A stretch of 64,000 bases of DNA from CAZMNY01 sp964567745 (GTDB lineage: Bacteria; Planctomycetota; Planctomycetia; Pirellulales; Pirellulaceae). Made by a program: the position numbers and the translations under genes. Positions 51,927-61,889 of the stretch are shown here, in pieces. Location: positions 1 through 64,000 of the forward strand of contig CAZMNY010000029.1 of NCBI GenBank assembly GCA_964567745.1. The letters run 5' to 3'. Each line of letters begins with the position of its first letter. The stretch's first letter is position 1. The notes below the pieces were generated by a model, which was not told the origin of the DNA, ran no database searches, and saw only the letters and a program-made list of their open reading frames with translations.

Positions 51927-52297
51927 GATAACCGGAAACGACTCCTATTTAAATACGGACTGGCCGCCTTAGTCGTCGTCCAAGTTTTCTTCTGGGACAT
52001 CTGCGCGCATTCCGCAAGCTTAGCAGCGACGCTGGCGTTCAAGTCTGGGCACCATGGCTCCAGCTGTACGAGAACTTGGTGAGCCGCATCCTCACGGTCG
52101 CATCGGTCGCCGTCATCCCAGCCATCGTCATCTTCCAGCTGATCGCCGCGGCTGAGTTTCGAGCATCATCGATTCTGATCGCCATTTGCGGCGTGGTCGC
52201 GACCGGGTTAATGCTTGCGGAGTTCATCCAGATCTGGCGCTCTCGACGCGGCGACTCGCAAGCTGAATCGGCCCCTGCTCTCTCGCGCGCCGCTTGA
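51927..52297 (+). pseudogene. small membrane protein, probably frameshifted
   Basis: One frame reads FKYGLAALVVVQVFFWDICAHS. Near 52040 a second frame takes over with VWAPWLQLYENLVSRILTV, VIPAIVIFQLIAAAEF and LIAICGVVATGLMLAEFIQI. Together they make a plausible three-helix membrane protein of about 115 residues. No convincing start codon. Family unknown. Confidence 0.3.
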
Positions 52298-52911
52298 CCG
52301 ATTCGCCATGCCTCACTAACGCAGTTAACGATTTTGGACACCACTGGCCCGAGCGTAGCGATCTATCCGGAAAGGCCTGAACCTATCCGGCTTTCTTTTT
52401 CGTGCCTCTTAGTGCTTTTCGTAGCCAATTTCGTCTGACGAGAAAAGACGGCACCCCACGATTTCCGCAAGTTACGATAATTCCTGCCGTAAGTAGCACG
52501 AATAAAAAGATCTACGGCACATTGGCTAACTCGGTGCACTGGCGAGTTAGCTTATCAACTTGATTCACCGAACGAGGCAAGCTCGTTGGATTCTGGATCT
52601 GACGTGTGGCTGGCGCGCGGGATAGGACTCGCCGCCAAAGCGCAACCTGCATTGGCAAGCCAGTCGCGTCCGAGGTGGAAACCCGTGTCAAAGTGGCGCG
52701 CAAAGCCGTGCTCGGGGAATTCACCTGCGAGACACGAGGCCGCTCGCAACACATATAACGCTTTTCTTGGCTCGGAGCGAGTAATAGGTAGCCAGCCGGC
52801 TCGTCGCGAATTAGCATGACCATTCCACACTCTGCTGCAGCCATCGGTAACGCGTCGTTTTGAATCACGGCCGAATCGTTACCGTCCCGCCCTCCTGAGT
52901 CAACTTAATCA
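52298..52911. other. intergenic region before the efflux operon
   Basis: No gene seen. A partial TGGCAAGCCA palindromic element lies near 52650, and a short CCGGA/TCCGG stem followed by CTTTCTTTTT lies near 52359-52396. The RND operon promoter must be at the right end, but no clear box is visible. Confidence 0.35.
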
Positions 52912-54192
52912 ATGAATTCGTTTCGCGTTTTCTATTCCGCGCTGCTCGCCGTAGGGCTTTCCATTCCAGCAGCCATCGCATTGGCCCAAACACCGAAACC
53001 GGTTGTCGTCGCGGAGGTGATTGAGGCCGAAGTGAAATCGGACCAGAGGGTTGTCGGCACCGTTCATCCGCTGAGAACCAGCACGATTGGGAGCGCGATC
53101 GACGGTCGCGTGGCAAAGTACTTGGTTAACGCGGGTGACCCTGTCGAGGAAGGCCAGGTGCTCGCCCAACTCCGCACCAAAACGCTCGACCTCGAACTGG
53201 CCGTCGCCAAGGCCGAACTCGAGCTCTATCAGCAACGACTGGCCGAGCTCAAGAACGGTTCGCGGCCCGAGGACATCGCCGAAGCCGAAGCCAACATGCT
53301 CAGCGCGCAGGCCGCCCTCAAGAACGCGGACGGAAAGCTGCAACGCATCCAGTCTTTAGCATTGCGAAATGCGGCGAGCAAAGAAGAGCTGGAAGACGCC
53401 AAGGAGCTGTCCGACGCGGCTCGGTTTTCTCTGCAGGCGATGAAAGCGCTGCACACACGGATCAAAGGGGGGCCTCGAACCGAAACCATCGCCCAGGCAC
53501 AAGCTCAAGTCGAGCTACAGCAACAGCGCCTCAATCTAGCCGCTGATCGAATTGTCAAGTCCGCCATCGTCGCACCCTTCGACGGATTTGTTTCCGCCGA
53601 GTTCATCGAAGTCGGCGCCTGGATCACTCGAGGTGACGCGATCGTCGAGGTGATTCAACTGGATGAAGTCGAAGTGCTCGCGCCAGTCACGGCCGAGGCG
53701 GTCGTCCATCTTCGCAAGGATGACGTGGTGCGAGTTGAATTTCCAGAGCTGCCCGACGAGTTGTTCACCGGGGAAATCGAACGCATTGTTCCCATCTCCG
53801 CAACGCGAACTCGAACATTCCCGGTGCGAATTCGTCTCAAGAATCGAATTCAAGACGGCGAACCGCTGCTTCTAGCCGGGATGCTCGCTCGAGTTAACTT
53901 CCCCGCCGGCAAACGCGAATTGTTGCCGCTGGTCCCCAAAGACGCGCTTGTGCTGAACGGCGCGGACCGAAGCGTGTTTGTTATCGACAAACAAGGCGCA
54001 GGAGGTGAGGCGGGCGAGCCGACTCGCACCGTTCGAAAAGTCTCAGTCGACCTTGGCGTCGCAGTCGACGATCGGATTCAAGTACGCGGCGAGCTCAAGG
54101 CGGGCGACCTGGTGGTCATCGGAGGCAACGAACGGCTGCTTCCCAACGCCGAAGTCGAGATTGTTCGGGAATTGAAAGCGAACACGCCGTAA
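52912..54192 (+). CDS. RND efflux periplasmic adaptor (HlyD/AcrA family)
   Basis: A 426-residue adaptor that bridges an inner-membrane RND pump to an outer-membrane channel. It has a signal peptide to about 26, a biotinyl-lipoyl half (TIGSAIDGRVAKYLVNAGDPVEEGQVLAQL), and an alpha-hairpin rich in Ala/Glu (about 85-205). The second lipoyl half (IVAPFDGFVSAEFIEVGAWI) is followed by a beta-barrel and the membrane-proximal domain (LVPKDALVLNGADRSVFVI). The RND pump gene starts 40 bases downstream. No outer-membrane factor is adjacent, so a TolC-like partner must come from elsewhere. Confidence 0.93.
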   Translation: MNSFRVFYSALLAVGLSIPAAIALAQTPKPVVVAEVIEAEVKSDQRVVGTVHPLRTSTIGSAIDGRVAKYLVNAGDPVEEGQVLAQLRTKTLDLELAVAKAELELYQQRLAELKNGSRPEDIAEAEANMLSAQAALKNADGKLQRIQSLALRNAASKEELEDAKELSDAARFSLQAMKALHTRIKGGPRTETIAQAQAQVELQQQRLNLAADRIVKSAIVAPFDGFVSAEFIEVGAWITRGDAIVEVIQLDEVEVLAPVTAEAVVHLRKDDVVRVEFPELPDELFTGEIERIVPISATRTRTFPVRIRLKNRIQDGEPLLLAGMLARVNFPAGKRELLPLVPKDALVLNGADRSVFVIDKQGAGGEAGEPTRTVRKVSVDLGVAVDDRIQVRGELKAGDLVVIGGNERLLPNAEVEIVRELKANTP

Positions 54193-54232
54193 CTGTTTCG
54201 AGCCATACTCGCCGACTTCTCAAGCGATCACT

Positions 54233-57200
54233 ATGAATCTTTTCGACGCATTCATCGACAATCCAGTCAAGGTCTTTGTCGGCGTACTGATCGTCGCGCT
54301 CTTCGGTTCGATATCGCTGGGCACAATGCCGAAGCAGTTGATACCGTCGGTTCAAAACCCAATTATCTCCGTCGAGACTCGCTGGCCTGGAGCGAGCCCG
54401 CGCGAAATCGAGCGGGAGATTGTCCAGGAACAAGAGGAGCAATTGGCGGCCATCGAAGGGCTCGTCAAGATGACGTCTCGCTGCCGCGATTCGCGCGCGG
54501 ACATCACGCTCGAGTTCGCTGTCGGGACTGACATCGAAGACGCGATGTTGCGAGTCAACACGCGGTTACAACAGGTGCGAGAGTATCCGATCGATGCAGG
54601 CGAACCGGTGATCGAGGCGTCGGACGTCGCCGATAGCCCGATCGCACGTTTTGCGCTCACAGCCCGACCACCCACCAAAGAAAAGATCGTCGCCTTTCAA
54701 AAAGCGCATCCCGATCTGGCACCGGCCTTAGAGCCATCGCGACTCGCCGTGAACACCGGGCTACGAGTCTATCGTCTACAAACACTCTTCAAGCAATTGG
54801 GGAAGCAGCATCCGGAGCTGAGCGAACTTCTTCCGCCGGACGTCGACCTGCAGGAGGTTCGCAAGATCTCGGAGGAATTGATCGAGCCTCAATTGGAGCG
54901 AGTGCCGGGCGTCTCGGAAGCCGATACATACGGCGGCCAAGAGGAGGAACTGCAAGTCATTGTGGATCCCGAGAAACTGGCCGCGCGACAGCTGACCATC
55001 GCGGATGTGCGAGCGACGCTTGGAGGCCAGAACAAGGACACATCCGGCGGCAACCTGTGGGAAGGCAAGCGGCGCTGGGTCATACGAACGCTCGGCCAAT
55101 TCCGCGATCCTGAACACGTCAAACGCCAAGTGTTAGCGAACGAAAACGGCGCCGCAGTCTATGTTAGCGATGTCGCCGATGTTCAGCTCTCCTACAAGAA
55201 ACTCGATAGCCTGTCTCGCCGTTACGGAATGACAAGTAACGGCCTGAGCGTGCGACGGGCTTCCGGCGCCAACGTGCTCGAAGTCATGAAGGGCATTCAG
55301 AAGGCGACAGAGGACCTAAACAACGGCCTCTTAAAACGACTCGACTTGGAGCTGTTCCAATACTACGACGAGACCGAATACATTCGCTCCGCCATTCGTC
55401 TTGTGCAGCAGAACATTTTCGTTGGCGGCGCCCTCACCATTATCGTCCTGCTGTTGTTTCTTCACCTCGGCCGCGGCGCGCTGCTGACGGTCCCCTTCAT
55501 TGCTTTCAGCGCGGTCGCATCGATTGCCATCTCACCTTGGTTCTTCGTCGTCACTTTGTCGCTCACCATTATTGTTGGGTTGTGGTTCGGGCGCGGCGCA
55601 CTGGTGGTCGGATTGGCGATCCCAGTTAGCGTGGTCGGAACATTCTTACTAATGGCGTTGATGGGCCGATCGCTCAACGTAATCAGCCTGGCCGGCTTGG
55701 CGTTCGCGGTCGGCATGCTGGTCGACAATGCGGTTGTCGTTCTAGAAAATATCTACCGCCGGCGGCAATCGGGCGAGGCACCGTTTCTCGCCGCGTCTCG
55801 AGGCACCGCGGAAGTTGCCGGCGCCGTGGTCGCGTCCACGTTGACGACCATTGCCGTTTTTGTTCCCGTACTGTTCGTACAGGAAACCTCCGGCCAACTT
55901 TTTCGAGACATTGCGATCGCCATCAGTTGCGCGGTGGGACTCTCCTTGATCGTCTCGTTCACGATGATTCCGACCGCGGCAGCTCGCCTCTTTTCGACGC
56001 TGCCCAGAGACCCCGCATCGTTGGCCAACACAAGAGCCAGTCAGGTTGCCAAGCGGGCGATTGAGCCAGTGAACGCTAATCCTCCTTGGTCGGGTCTTAT
56101 TGTTCGCGCGATCACGTGGGCGGGACAGAGTTTTTCGAGCACGGTGGCGTCGCTGAACCGCTGGATCATCGCCAGCCGGATTCGTTCGGTCGCCATCGTT
56201 GTGGGAATGGTGCTATTTTCCGTCGGCGTCACCTGGGCGCTCTGGCCGAAGGTCGAATATCTCCCATCTGGCAATCGCAACTTCGTCTTCTGCAGTTTGT
56301 CTCCTCCGCCCGGTTATAACATCAAGCAACTGATGGCGATGGGCGAGAAGCTCGAGGCGGACTTGCAGCCGTATTGGAACGTCGACCCCCACAGTGCCGA
56401 GGCGGCCGAACTCGAATACCCTGCGATCGACTACTACTTCTACGCGATTCGCGGCACGTCGGTCTTCATGGGTTTTCGCACCGCCGATCCTTCTCGAGTT
56501 CGTGAGCTGATCCCGTTGGCAAAACAGATGGGATCCCAGTTCCCCGGAACTCGCGCGATCGCCAAGCAGTCGAGCCTCTTCGAACGCGGACTCACTAGCG
56601 GCCGCACGATCGACGTGGAAATCACTGGCGGGAATCTAGAAAAGCTGATCGCAACCGGCTCGCGCGTGTTGCGCGATGTGAAGCGGCTCATCCCCGATGC
56701 TCAGGCCATGCCTCAACCAAGCCTGGATCTTTCCAGCCCTGAAATTCACATTCAGCCGAAGCTGGTTGAGTCGTCCGAGATGGGCGTGAGTGCGTCCGAG
56801 CTCGGGTATGCCGTAGACGCATTGGTCGATGGTGCCTACGCGGGCGACTACTTCGTTGGCGGCGATAAGATCGACCTGACAATCATTGGCAAGGACGCGT
56901 TTGATCGACGTACGCAAGACATCTTGTCGCTCCCCGTTGCGACTCGAGCGGGCGAGATTGTCCCTCTGTCTGCGATCGCACACATCGAATACAGCAGCGG
57001 CCCCGAAGCGATTTATCGTCGCGAGAAATTGCGAGCCATCACGATCTCGGTCACTCCGCCTTTGACCATGCCGCTCGAAGAAGCGATGCGTTTGATCGAC
57101 ACGCAAATCGTGACTCAGCTACACGACGAAGGCGTTCTTGACGGCGACACGATGGTGACGCTCTCCGGGACCGCGGACAAGCTGCGTCTCGCATGGGAGG

Positions 57201-57730
57201 CGCTCCGCATGAATCTGTTGCTCGCAATCGCCATCACTTACCTGTTGATGGCCGCCTTGTTTGAATCCTGGCTCTATCCGTTCGTGATTCTGTTCAGCGT
57301 TCCGCTCGGCGCTGTTGGAGGAGTGCTCGGCCTGTGGGTGCTCAATTTCTTCGTCTATCAGGCACTGGACGTCTTGACCATGCTCGGCTTCGTCATTCTG
57401 ATCGGTACGGTCGTCAACAACGCGATTCTGATCGTCCATCAATCCTTGCATTTCGTTCGCGACGGCGTCCCGCCTCGCGACGCCATTCCGCAAAGCGTGA
57501 AAACTCGCATTCGTCCCATCTTCATTACGACGACCACGACCGTCCTGGGCCTTCTTCCGCTTGTGCTCTTTCCCGGCGCAGGCAGCGAACTCTACCGAGG
57601 GCTCGGAGCCGTCGTGCTCGGCGGGCTCTTAGTTTCGACCGCCTTCACCTTGTTCCTTGTGCCGGCCGTTTTCATTCTGATGATCGACATGAAGTCCACG
57701 CTCGTGAAGCTAGTCGTTAGCGGCAATTAG
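54233..57730 (+). CDS. RND efflux pump, inner-membrane permease
   Basis: A 1165-residue proton-driven exporter of the AcrB/HAE1 type: N-terminal helix with NPVKVFVGVLIVALFG, porter domains (ETRWPGASPREIEREIVQ, VPGVSEADTYGGQEEELQV) and twelve predicted helices in two blocks of six. It carries GLAFAVGMLVDNAVVVLENI with the conserved Asp of the proton relay and GFVILIGTVVNNAILIVHQ in the second half. It is over 100 residues longer than AcrB; one insertion lies after residue 143 (KEKIVAFQKAHPDLAPAL to about 205). Substrate unknown. Confidence 0.94.
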   Translation: MNLFDAFIDNPVKVFVGVLIVALFGSISLGTMPKQLIPSVQNPIISVETRWPGASPREIEREIVQEQEEQLAAIEGLVKMTSRCRDSRADITLEFAVGTDIEDAMLRVNTRLQQVREYPIDAGEPVIEASDVADSPIARFALTARPPTKEKIVAFQKAHPDLAPALEPSRLAVNTGLRVYRLQTLFKQLGKQHPELSELLPPDVDLQEVRKISEELIEPQLERVPGVSEADTYGGQEEELQVIVDPEKLAARQLTIADVRATLGGQNKDTSGGNLWEGKRRWVIRTLGQFRDPEHVKRQVLANENGAAVYVSDVADVQLSYKKLDSLSRRYGMTSNGLSVRRASGANVLEVMKGIQKATEDLNNGLLKRLDLELFQYYDETEYIRSAIRLVQQNIFVGGALTIIVLLLFLHLGRGALLTVPFIAFSAVASIAISPWFFVVTLSLTIIVGLWFGRGALVVGLAIPVSVVGTFLLMALMGRSLNVISLAGLAFAVGMLVDNAVVVLENIYRRRQSGEAPFLAASRGTAEVAGAVVASTLTTIAVFVPVLFVQETSGQLFRDIAIAISCAVGLSLIVSFTMIPTAAARLFSTLPRDPASLANTRASQVAKRAIEPVNANPPWSGLIVRAITWAGQSFSSTVASLNRWIIASRIRSVAIVVGMVLFSVGVTWALWPKVEYLPSGNRNFVFCSLSPPPGYNIKQLMAMGEKLEADLQPYWNVDPHSAEAAELEYPAIDYYFYAIRGTSVFMGFRTADPSRVRELIPLAKQMGSQFPGTRAIAKQSSLFERGLTSGRTIDVEITGGNLEKLIATGSRVLRDVKRLIPDAQAMPQPSLDLSSPEIHIQPKLVESSEMGVSASELGYAVDALVDGAYAGDYFVGGDKIDLTIIGKDAFDRRTQDILSLPVATRAGEIVPLSAIAHIEYSSGPEAIYRREKLRAITISVTPPLTMPLEEAMRLIDTQIVTQLHDEGVLDGDTMVTLSGTADKLRLAWEALRMNLLLAIAITYLLMAALFESWLYPFVILFSVPLGAVGGVLGLWVLNFFVYQALDVLTMLGFVILIGTVVNNAILIVHQSLHFVRDGVPPRDAIPQSVKTRIRPIFITTTTTVLGLLPLVLFPGAGSELYRGLGAVVLGGLLVSTAFTLFLVPAVFILMIDMKSTLVKLVVSGN

Positions 57731-57789
57731 CGATCGGTTGTTCGAGACTCGAACTTCTCGCTTAGCAAGCCTTTCGCCACTCGCAAGCA

Positions 57790-57911
57790 GACCCCAACGA
57801 GCTTGCTCGTTGGGTGAATCATATTCATAGCTAAGTAAGCTTCGCGACACCCCAGCCGACCCCAACGAGCTTGCTCGTTCGGTGAATCAGATTCACAGCT
57901 GAGGAAACTCC
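57790..57911. repeat. two tandem copies of a 68-bp element with internal hairpin
   Basis: Copies start at 57790 and 57858, both opening with GACCCCAACGAGCTTGCTCG. In copy 1 CCAACGAG-CTTG-CTCGTTGG forms a perfect hairpin, and copy 2 has one change (TTCGG for TTGGG). Both continue with GTGAATCA.ATTCA.AGCT. They lie after the RND pump and may act as terminator or mRNA-stabilising elements. Confidence 0.8.
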
Positions 57912-58185
57912 ACGGCGACTGGAAGCCCCAGCCACGGGCTTGCGCGAGCGATTCGCATTCAACTGAAGTCGCCACAGTTTTGAGCGTGCGAATTAGCACA
58001 CCGAACTGCGCAAACATCTGAAAGTCTGGCGCGGTCGGTCCATTGCTGCCAACCGGAATGACTCGAACTGGTTGTCCGCAAAAAAAAAACGTGAAGCACT
58101 AAGTTGCCACTTCTTGCTGACCTGTGTTTGCAGACGACAACGCGCTCAACTCGGCATGAATGGTCTCGAAAGGTTGGGGGTAGCA
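57912..58185. other. spacer
   Basis: Nothing recognisable apart from a run of ten A near 58080. Confidence 0.35.
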
Positions 58186-59268
58186 ATGAAACTCAGCATC
58201 CGCAACAGAATTCTCTTTGCTTGACTGTTCATCGGATTCTCTTCGACATCGGCGTCAGGCGTCACCGCCTGGCAAGCTGCACGCGCGGAGGGCGTGGTCG
58301 GTCCATTCTGGATCGCCGAGGGAATTGTCATCGGCGCCTTTGTCGCACTTTCGATCTTCCTTGCGAACTGGCTCATGCGGCCGGTCACGCAGATTATCGA
58401 GGGCGTAAAACGGATTAGCGAGGGCGACCCGACCACTCGCATTTCGGTTGCTCCTGGAGGCGAATTGAATGTACTGGCCGACGCGTTTAACTCGCTTGGC
58501 GAAAGAATCCAGCGGACACTGTCCGTGCTGAAACAAGACGCGAGCACTCTGGCGGGGTCGGCGGATGAGTTGCTCAATACGCCGACAAGTCTTTCGGGAA
58601 CGTCAAGTCAGTCGTCGCAGCAGTCCACCACCGTTGCCGATGCGGCGGAAGAGATGTCGGTCAATATGGCGAATATGGCGACCTCAATCAATCAGGTTTC
58701 TGAAACGGTCTCGAACACGGCAACGGCGCGTGGTCAAATGGAAGAGACGATCGTCGAAATCGCCCGAAGCGCCGAGCGGTGTTCCAGCGTGGCTAGCGAC
58801 GCCGCCACGATGGCGGAGCGAAGGAGTCACGAAATCGACGAACTGGGCGACTCGGCGTCGCAAATCGGTCAGGTCATTCAGGTAATTCAATACATTGCAG
58901 ATCAGACAAACCTGCTTGCCCTAAACGCTACGATAGAGGCTGCAAGAGCCGGCGACGCTGGTAAGGGCTTTGCGGTCGTTGCGACCGAGGTCAAAGCATT
59001 TGCACGACAAACGGCCGCGGCGACGGAAGACATTCGCGAGAAGATCGAAGCGATCCAAAGCACGACAGGTGCCGCGATTCATTCGATTGAAGCAATCAAC
59101 AAGGGCATTGGCGCCGTTAACGAGGAAAACTTGCCGCGTCGTGGCGGAACCAATTGCAGCCGGCGATCGAGCAAATGGAGTGCAGCGTCAACACTAAGAA
59201 TTAGGATCCCAGTGTTTGTATCGTACGCCGCCAAGTCAAGTTACGCCGAAGCCAACCCCCATTTTTAG
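58186..59268 (+). pseudogene. methyl-accepting chemotaxis protein, decayed
   Basis: The ATG at 58186 reads MKLSIRNRILFA then TGA (58222-58224) and continues in frame LFIGFSSTSASGV. A periplasmic sensor of the usual 150-300 residues is missing: the text goes straight to the second helix (IAEGIVIGAFVALSIFLANWLM), HAMP domain (RPVTQIIEGVKRISEGD) and methyl-accepting signalling domain with hairpin tip IADQTNLLALNATIEAARAG. After AINKGIGAVNE the frame departs (a neighbouring frame keeps CRVVAEPI), so the C-terminal part is lost too. Nonsense, deletion and frameshift together make a functional receptor unlikely. Confidence 0.75.
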
Positions 59269-59445
59269 AGTTGACGCAACACTAGATACATTTCACGCCC
59301 CCATAATGATCTAGATTCTGTCGCTGCATGGGGTAATTCGCATCGCGGCCGACGTTCTTGTTCGCTGAGGCAACTTGAAATAACAAGCTCCCGGCCTCGA
59401 CATCCTGAAGACGTGAATTGCCCGCGCCCCGCACGTTTGGCCTAC

Positions 59446-60621
59446 TCAGAGTTTTGCGTTGATCTGACGCTGCTTGCGATACTCACTCGGCGTCACGCTC
59501 AATTCGCGACGGAAGACTTCGTTCATTCGTTTCGCCTCGCCGAAACCGACGTCGCGAGCGATGTCGGACAGATGCCGCTTACTTTGCGCGAGTTCGCGTT
59601 TTGCTCGTTCGATTCTCACACGGCGAATCTCGGCAGCAACCGGACGGCCCAAGACTCGACGGAAACGAAGTTGAAGTGTTCTCGTTTCGGCATGGACAGC
59701 GCGGGCAACGGCGTCCTGCCCAATACGGCGATGGCTGTTCTTGGAAATAAACTCCAGCGCAGCCGCGACGAGATCGTCGTTGACCGCGAAGAAGTCTGTC
59801 GATTCGCGAACTACAAGGCCTTGCGGCGACAGCAAGATCGGCTTGACAGGCGGCTTCTTGCCGTCCATCAGCCGCTGCAACAGTTTCGCGCTGTCATAAC
59901 CGATTCTCCCATAACCAAACTCCATGCTCGTAAGCGATGGCCTCGGGAACTCGCACAACGTCTCTTCATTCTGGCCTGCAATGATCGCCACATCTTGCGG
60001 CACTCGCCATTCGCGTTCGTGACACATTTGAACAATCAGTCGCCCTAGGTCCTCGTCAGGAACGATGACGCCAATCGGCAGACTCCACTTCTCCATCCAT
60101 TCAGAGATTCCCCTTTCCGTTTTCCGCCAGTGCCGGACGCTGCGCGAGAGGCTCTGCGGAACCTTAGTGGAAACGCACGTGCAACCCTCTCGTTCAATCC
60201 GGCGCCGAAACTCGCTCAGCTCCAAGTCTTGCCCTCGGTTTTTGAAGGCAACGACGGCCGCAAAGTTTCGCAGGCCGCGGGTCAAAAGGTGTTCAGCCTG
60301 AAGACGCCCGCTCGCGGCAAAATCGGCAAAAACTCCCGGCAGCATTTCCCGCGCGGGCGAGCTGAGCCACACGTTGACCACGGGCACGCCGAGCCGCTTG
60401 GCCCGTTCCGCCAATTGAGTGTTGGCTCGTGCAAGAACACCATCATAAGGAACGGGCCTCTTCCGCCCCGCAGGCAATGTGTCGTGGGCAAACTCGTCAA
60501 TAATGGAATGCCACCCTTGCTCTTCGGCATATCGCTGAGTCCCGGCAAAAATACTAGCATGCCTTTTAAACGGCCATTCCAGGTCCAGCATCAAGGCGAC
60601 GCGGCGCGGTTTTCGTGGCAA
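59446..60621 (-). CDS. XylR/AraC-family transcriptional regulator
   Basis: A 391-residue regulator with a periplasmic-binding-protein-like sensor (about 1-280; VALMLDLEWPFKRHASIFAG, GVIVPDEDLGRLIVQMC) and a C-terminal AraC-type double helix-turn-helix (about 285-391; HLSDIARDVGFGEAKRMNEVFRRELSVTPSEYRK). This is the XylR architecture that responds to sugars. TTG at 60621 keeps the first strand RRVALMLD; ATG at 60591 would cut it. It is divergent from the SASA esterase and sialidase genes across 152 bases, so it probably controls them. Confidence 0.88.
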   Translation of the reverse strand: MPRKPRRVALMLDLEWPFKRHASIFAGTQRYAEEQGWHSIIDEFAHDTLPAGRKRPVPYDGVLARANTQLAERAKRLGVPVVNVWLSSPAREMLPGVFADFAASGRLQAEHLLTRGLRNFAAVVAFKNRGQDLELSEFRRRIEREGCTCVSTKVPQSLSRSVRHWRKTERGISEWMEKWSLPIGVIVPDEDLGRLIVQMCHEREWRVPQDVAIIAGQNEETLCEFPRPSLTSMEFGYGRIGYDSAKLLQRLMDGKKPPVKPILLSPQGLVVRESTDFFAVNDDLVAAALEFISKNSHRRIGQDAVARAVHAETRTLQLRFRRVLGRPVAAEIRRVRIERAKRELAQSKRHLSDIARDVGFGEAKRMNEVFRRELSVTPSEYRKQRQINAKL

Positions 60622-60773
60622 TTCAGGAGTTTCCTAAAAACGGTTTTCTTTTTCCCAAATCCAGCTATCCAATTTATCATAATTAAGCGACTGCCTCGGG
60701 CCGCTGGCATTCGCCGTCGGGCTGACGAGTCATAATAAAGTCGAATGCTGAAGGACTGCGATAGGAACCGATC

Positions 60774-61844
60774 ATGACCAAACAAATCTCAACCGGACTC
60801 AAACTCGCCAGCGTGGCGATGTTACTGCTCGCGATGCCCGCCGTTTCCTTCGCTCAGCTGCCCGACCCGGATGGCAAACCGGCCGACATGAGCAAGCCGG
60901 TACAGGTTCATATTCTGCTGGGCCAGTCCAATATGTTGGGCGCCGGCAAGATCAAGGGCGGCGACGGCTCTCTGGAATACGCTGTGAAAGAAAAGCGGAT
61001 GTATTCTTACTTGACCGATGACGCTGGCGACTGGACCGAACGCAAAGATGTTCGCAACGTGCGTGTGATGGGAAGCGGCGGCGGTGCGATGCGAGGGTTC
61101 AACAACGAGTGGATGACGATACGGGGCCGCAACATCGGTCCCGAGTTCGGCATTGGGCATCACGTTGGGCAGGCCACCGACGCACCGGTCATGATCCTTA
61201 AGAGCTGCATCGGAAATCGTGCATTGGGTTGGGACTTGCTTCCACCCGGCAGCGAGGGTTTTGAATTTACCGATTCCAAAGGGGTCACCTGGGTTCATCC
61301 AGGCTACAAGGGAACGCCTGAGCGATGGCAAAAGGGTACGGAGCCGAAGAAGATCGGCTGGTACGCCGGACTGCAGTACGACGGCGACGTTGCCAGAGCG
61401 AAAAAGGTCCTCTCGGAGCTCGACAAATATTACCCTGGCGCGAAAGAGTATGAGATTGCCGGCTTTTTCTGGTGGCAGGGCGATCGAGACAGCCGCAGCG
61501 CCGCTCTCTCAAGCCGCTACGAGAAAAATCTGGTGCATCTAATCAAACAGCTTCGCAAAGACTTTAAGGCGCCTAACGCCAAGTTCGTCTGCGCGTCGCT
61601 TGGACAGACGAAGAAAGGCGCCACGGACGGCGGCGGCAAGATCCTCGACGCCATGCTCGCAGTCGACGGCGCATCGGGTAAATATCCCGAGTTCAAACGC
61701 AACGTTGCTTCGGTCTATACCCACCCGCTATCCAAAGGCGGCAGCTCCGGCGGCCACTACAGTGGAAACGCAGAGACCTACATGAACGTGGGTGAAGCCA
61801 TGGGAAAAGCAATGGTCGTATTGCTCAATGCGGACGGCAAGTGA
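60774..61844 (+). CDS. secreted sialate O-acetylesterase-like (SASA) hydrolase
   Basis: A 356-residue exported esterase: signal peptide to about 27, nucleophile motif GQSNM (Ser52), middle motif FFWWQGDRD and base His328 in GGHYSGNAETY. This gives the SGNH-type set of the SASA (DUF303) family, which removes acetyl groups from sialic acid or plant/algal sugars. It lies first in a plus-strand pair with a sialidase-like gene 45 bases downstream, both divergent from the XylR regulator. Confidence 0.9.
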   Translation: MTKQISTGLKLASVAMLLLAMPAVSFAQLPDPDGKPADMSKPVQVHILLGQSNMLGAGKIKGGDGSLEYAVKEKRMYSYLTDDAGDWTERKDVRNVRVMGSGGGAMRGFNNEWMTIRGRNIGPEFGIGHHVGQATDAPVMILKSCIGNRALGWDLLPPGSEGFEFTDSKGVTWVHPGYKGTPERWQKGTEPKKIGWYAGLQYDGDVARAKKVLSELDKYYPGAKEYEIAGFFWWQGDRDSRSAALSSRYEKNLVHLIKQLRKDFKAPNAKFVCASLGQTKKGATDGGGKILDAMLAVDGASGKYPEFKRNVASVYTHPLSKGGSSGGHYSGNAETYMNVGEAMGKAMVVLLNADGK

Positions 61845-61889
61845 GCAAACTTGCCGCGTAATTGGACGCCTCCCCTTTGGAGTCTTTCG

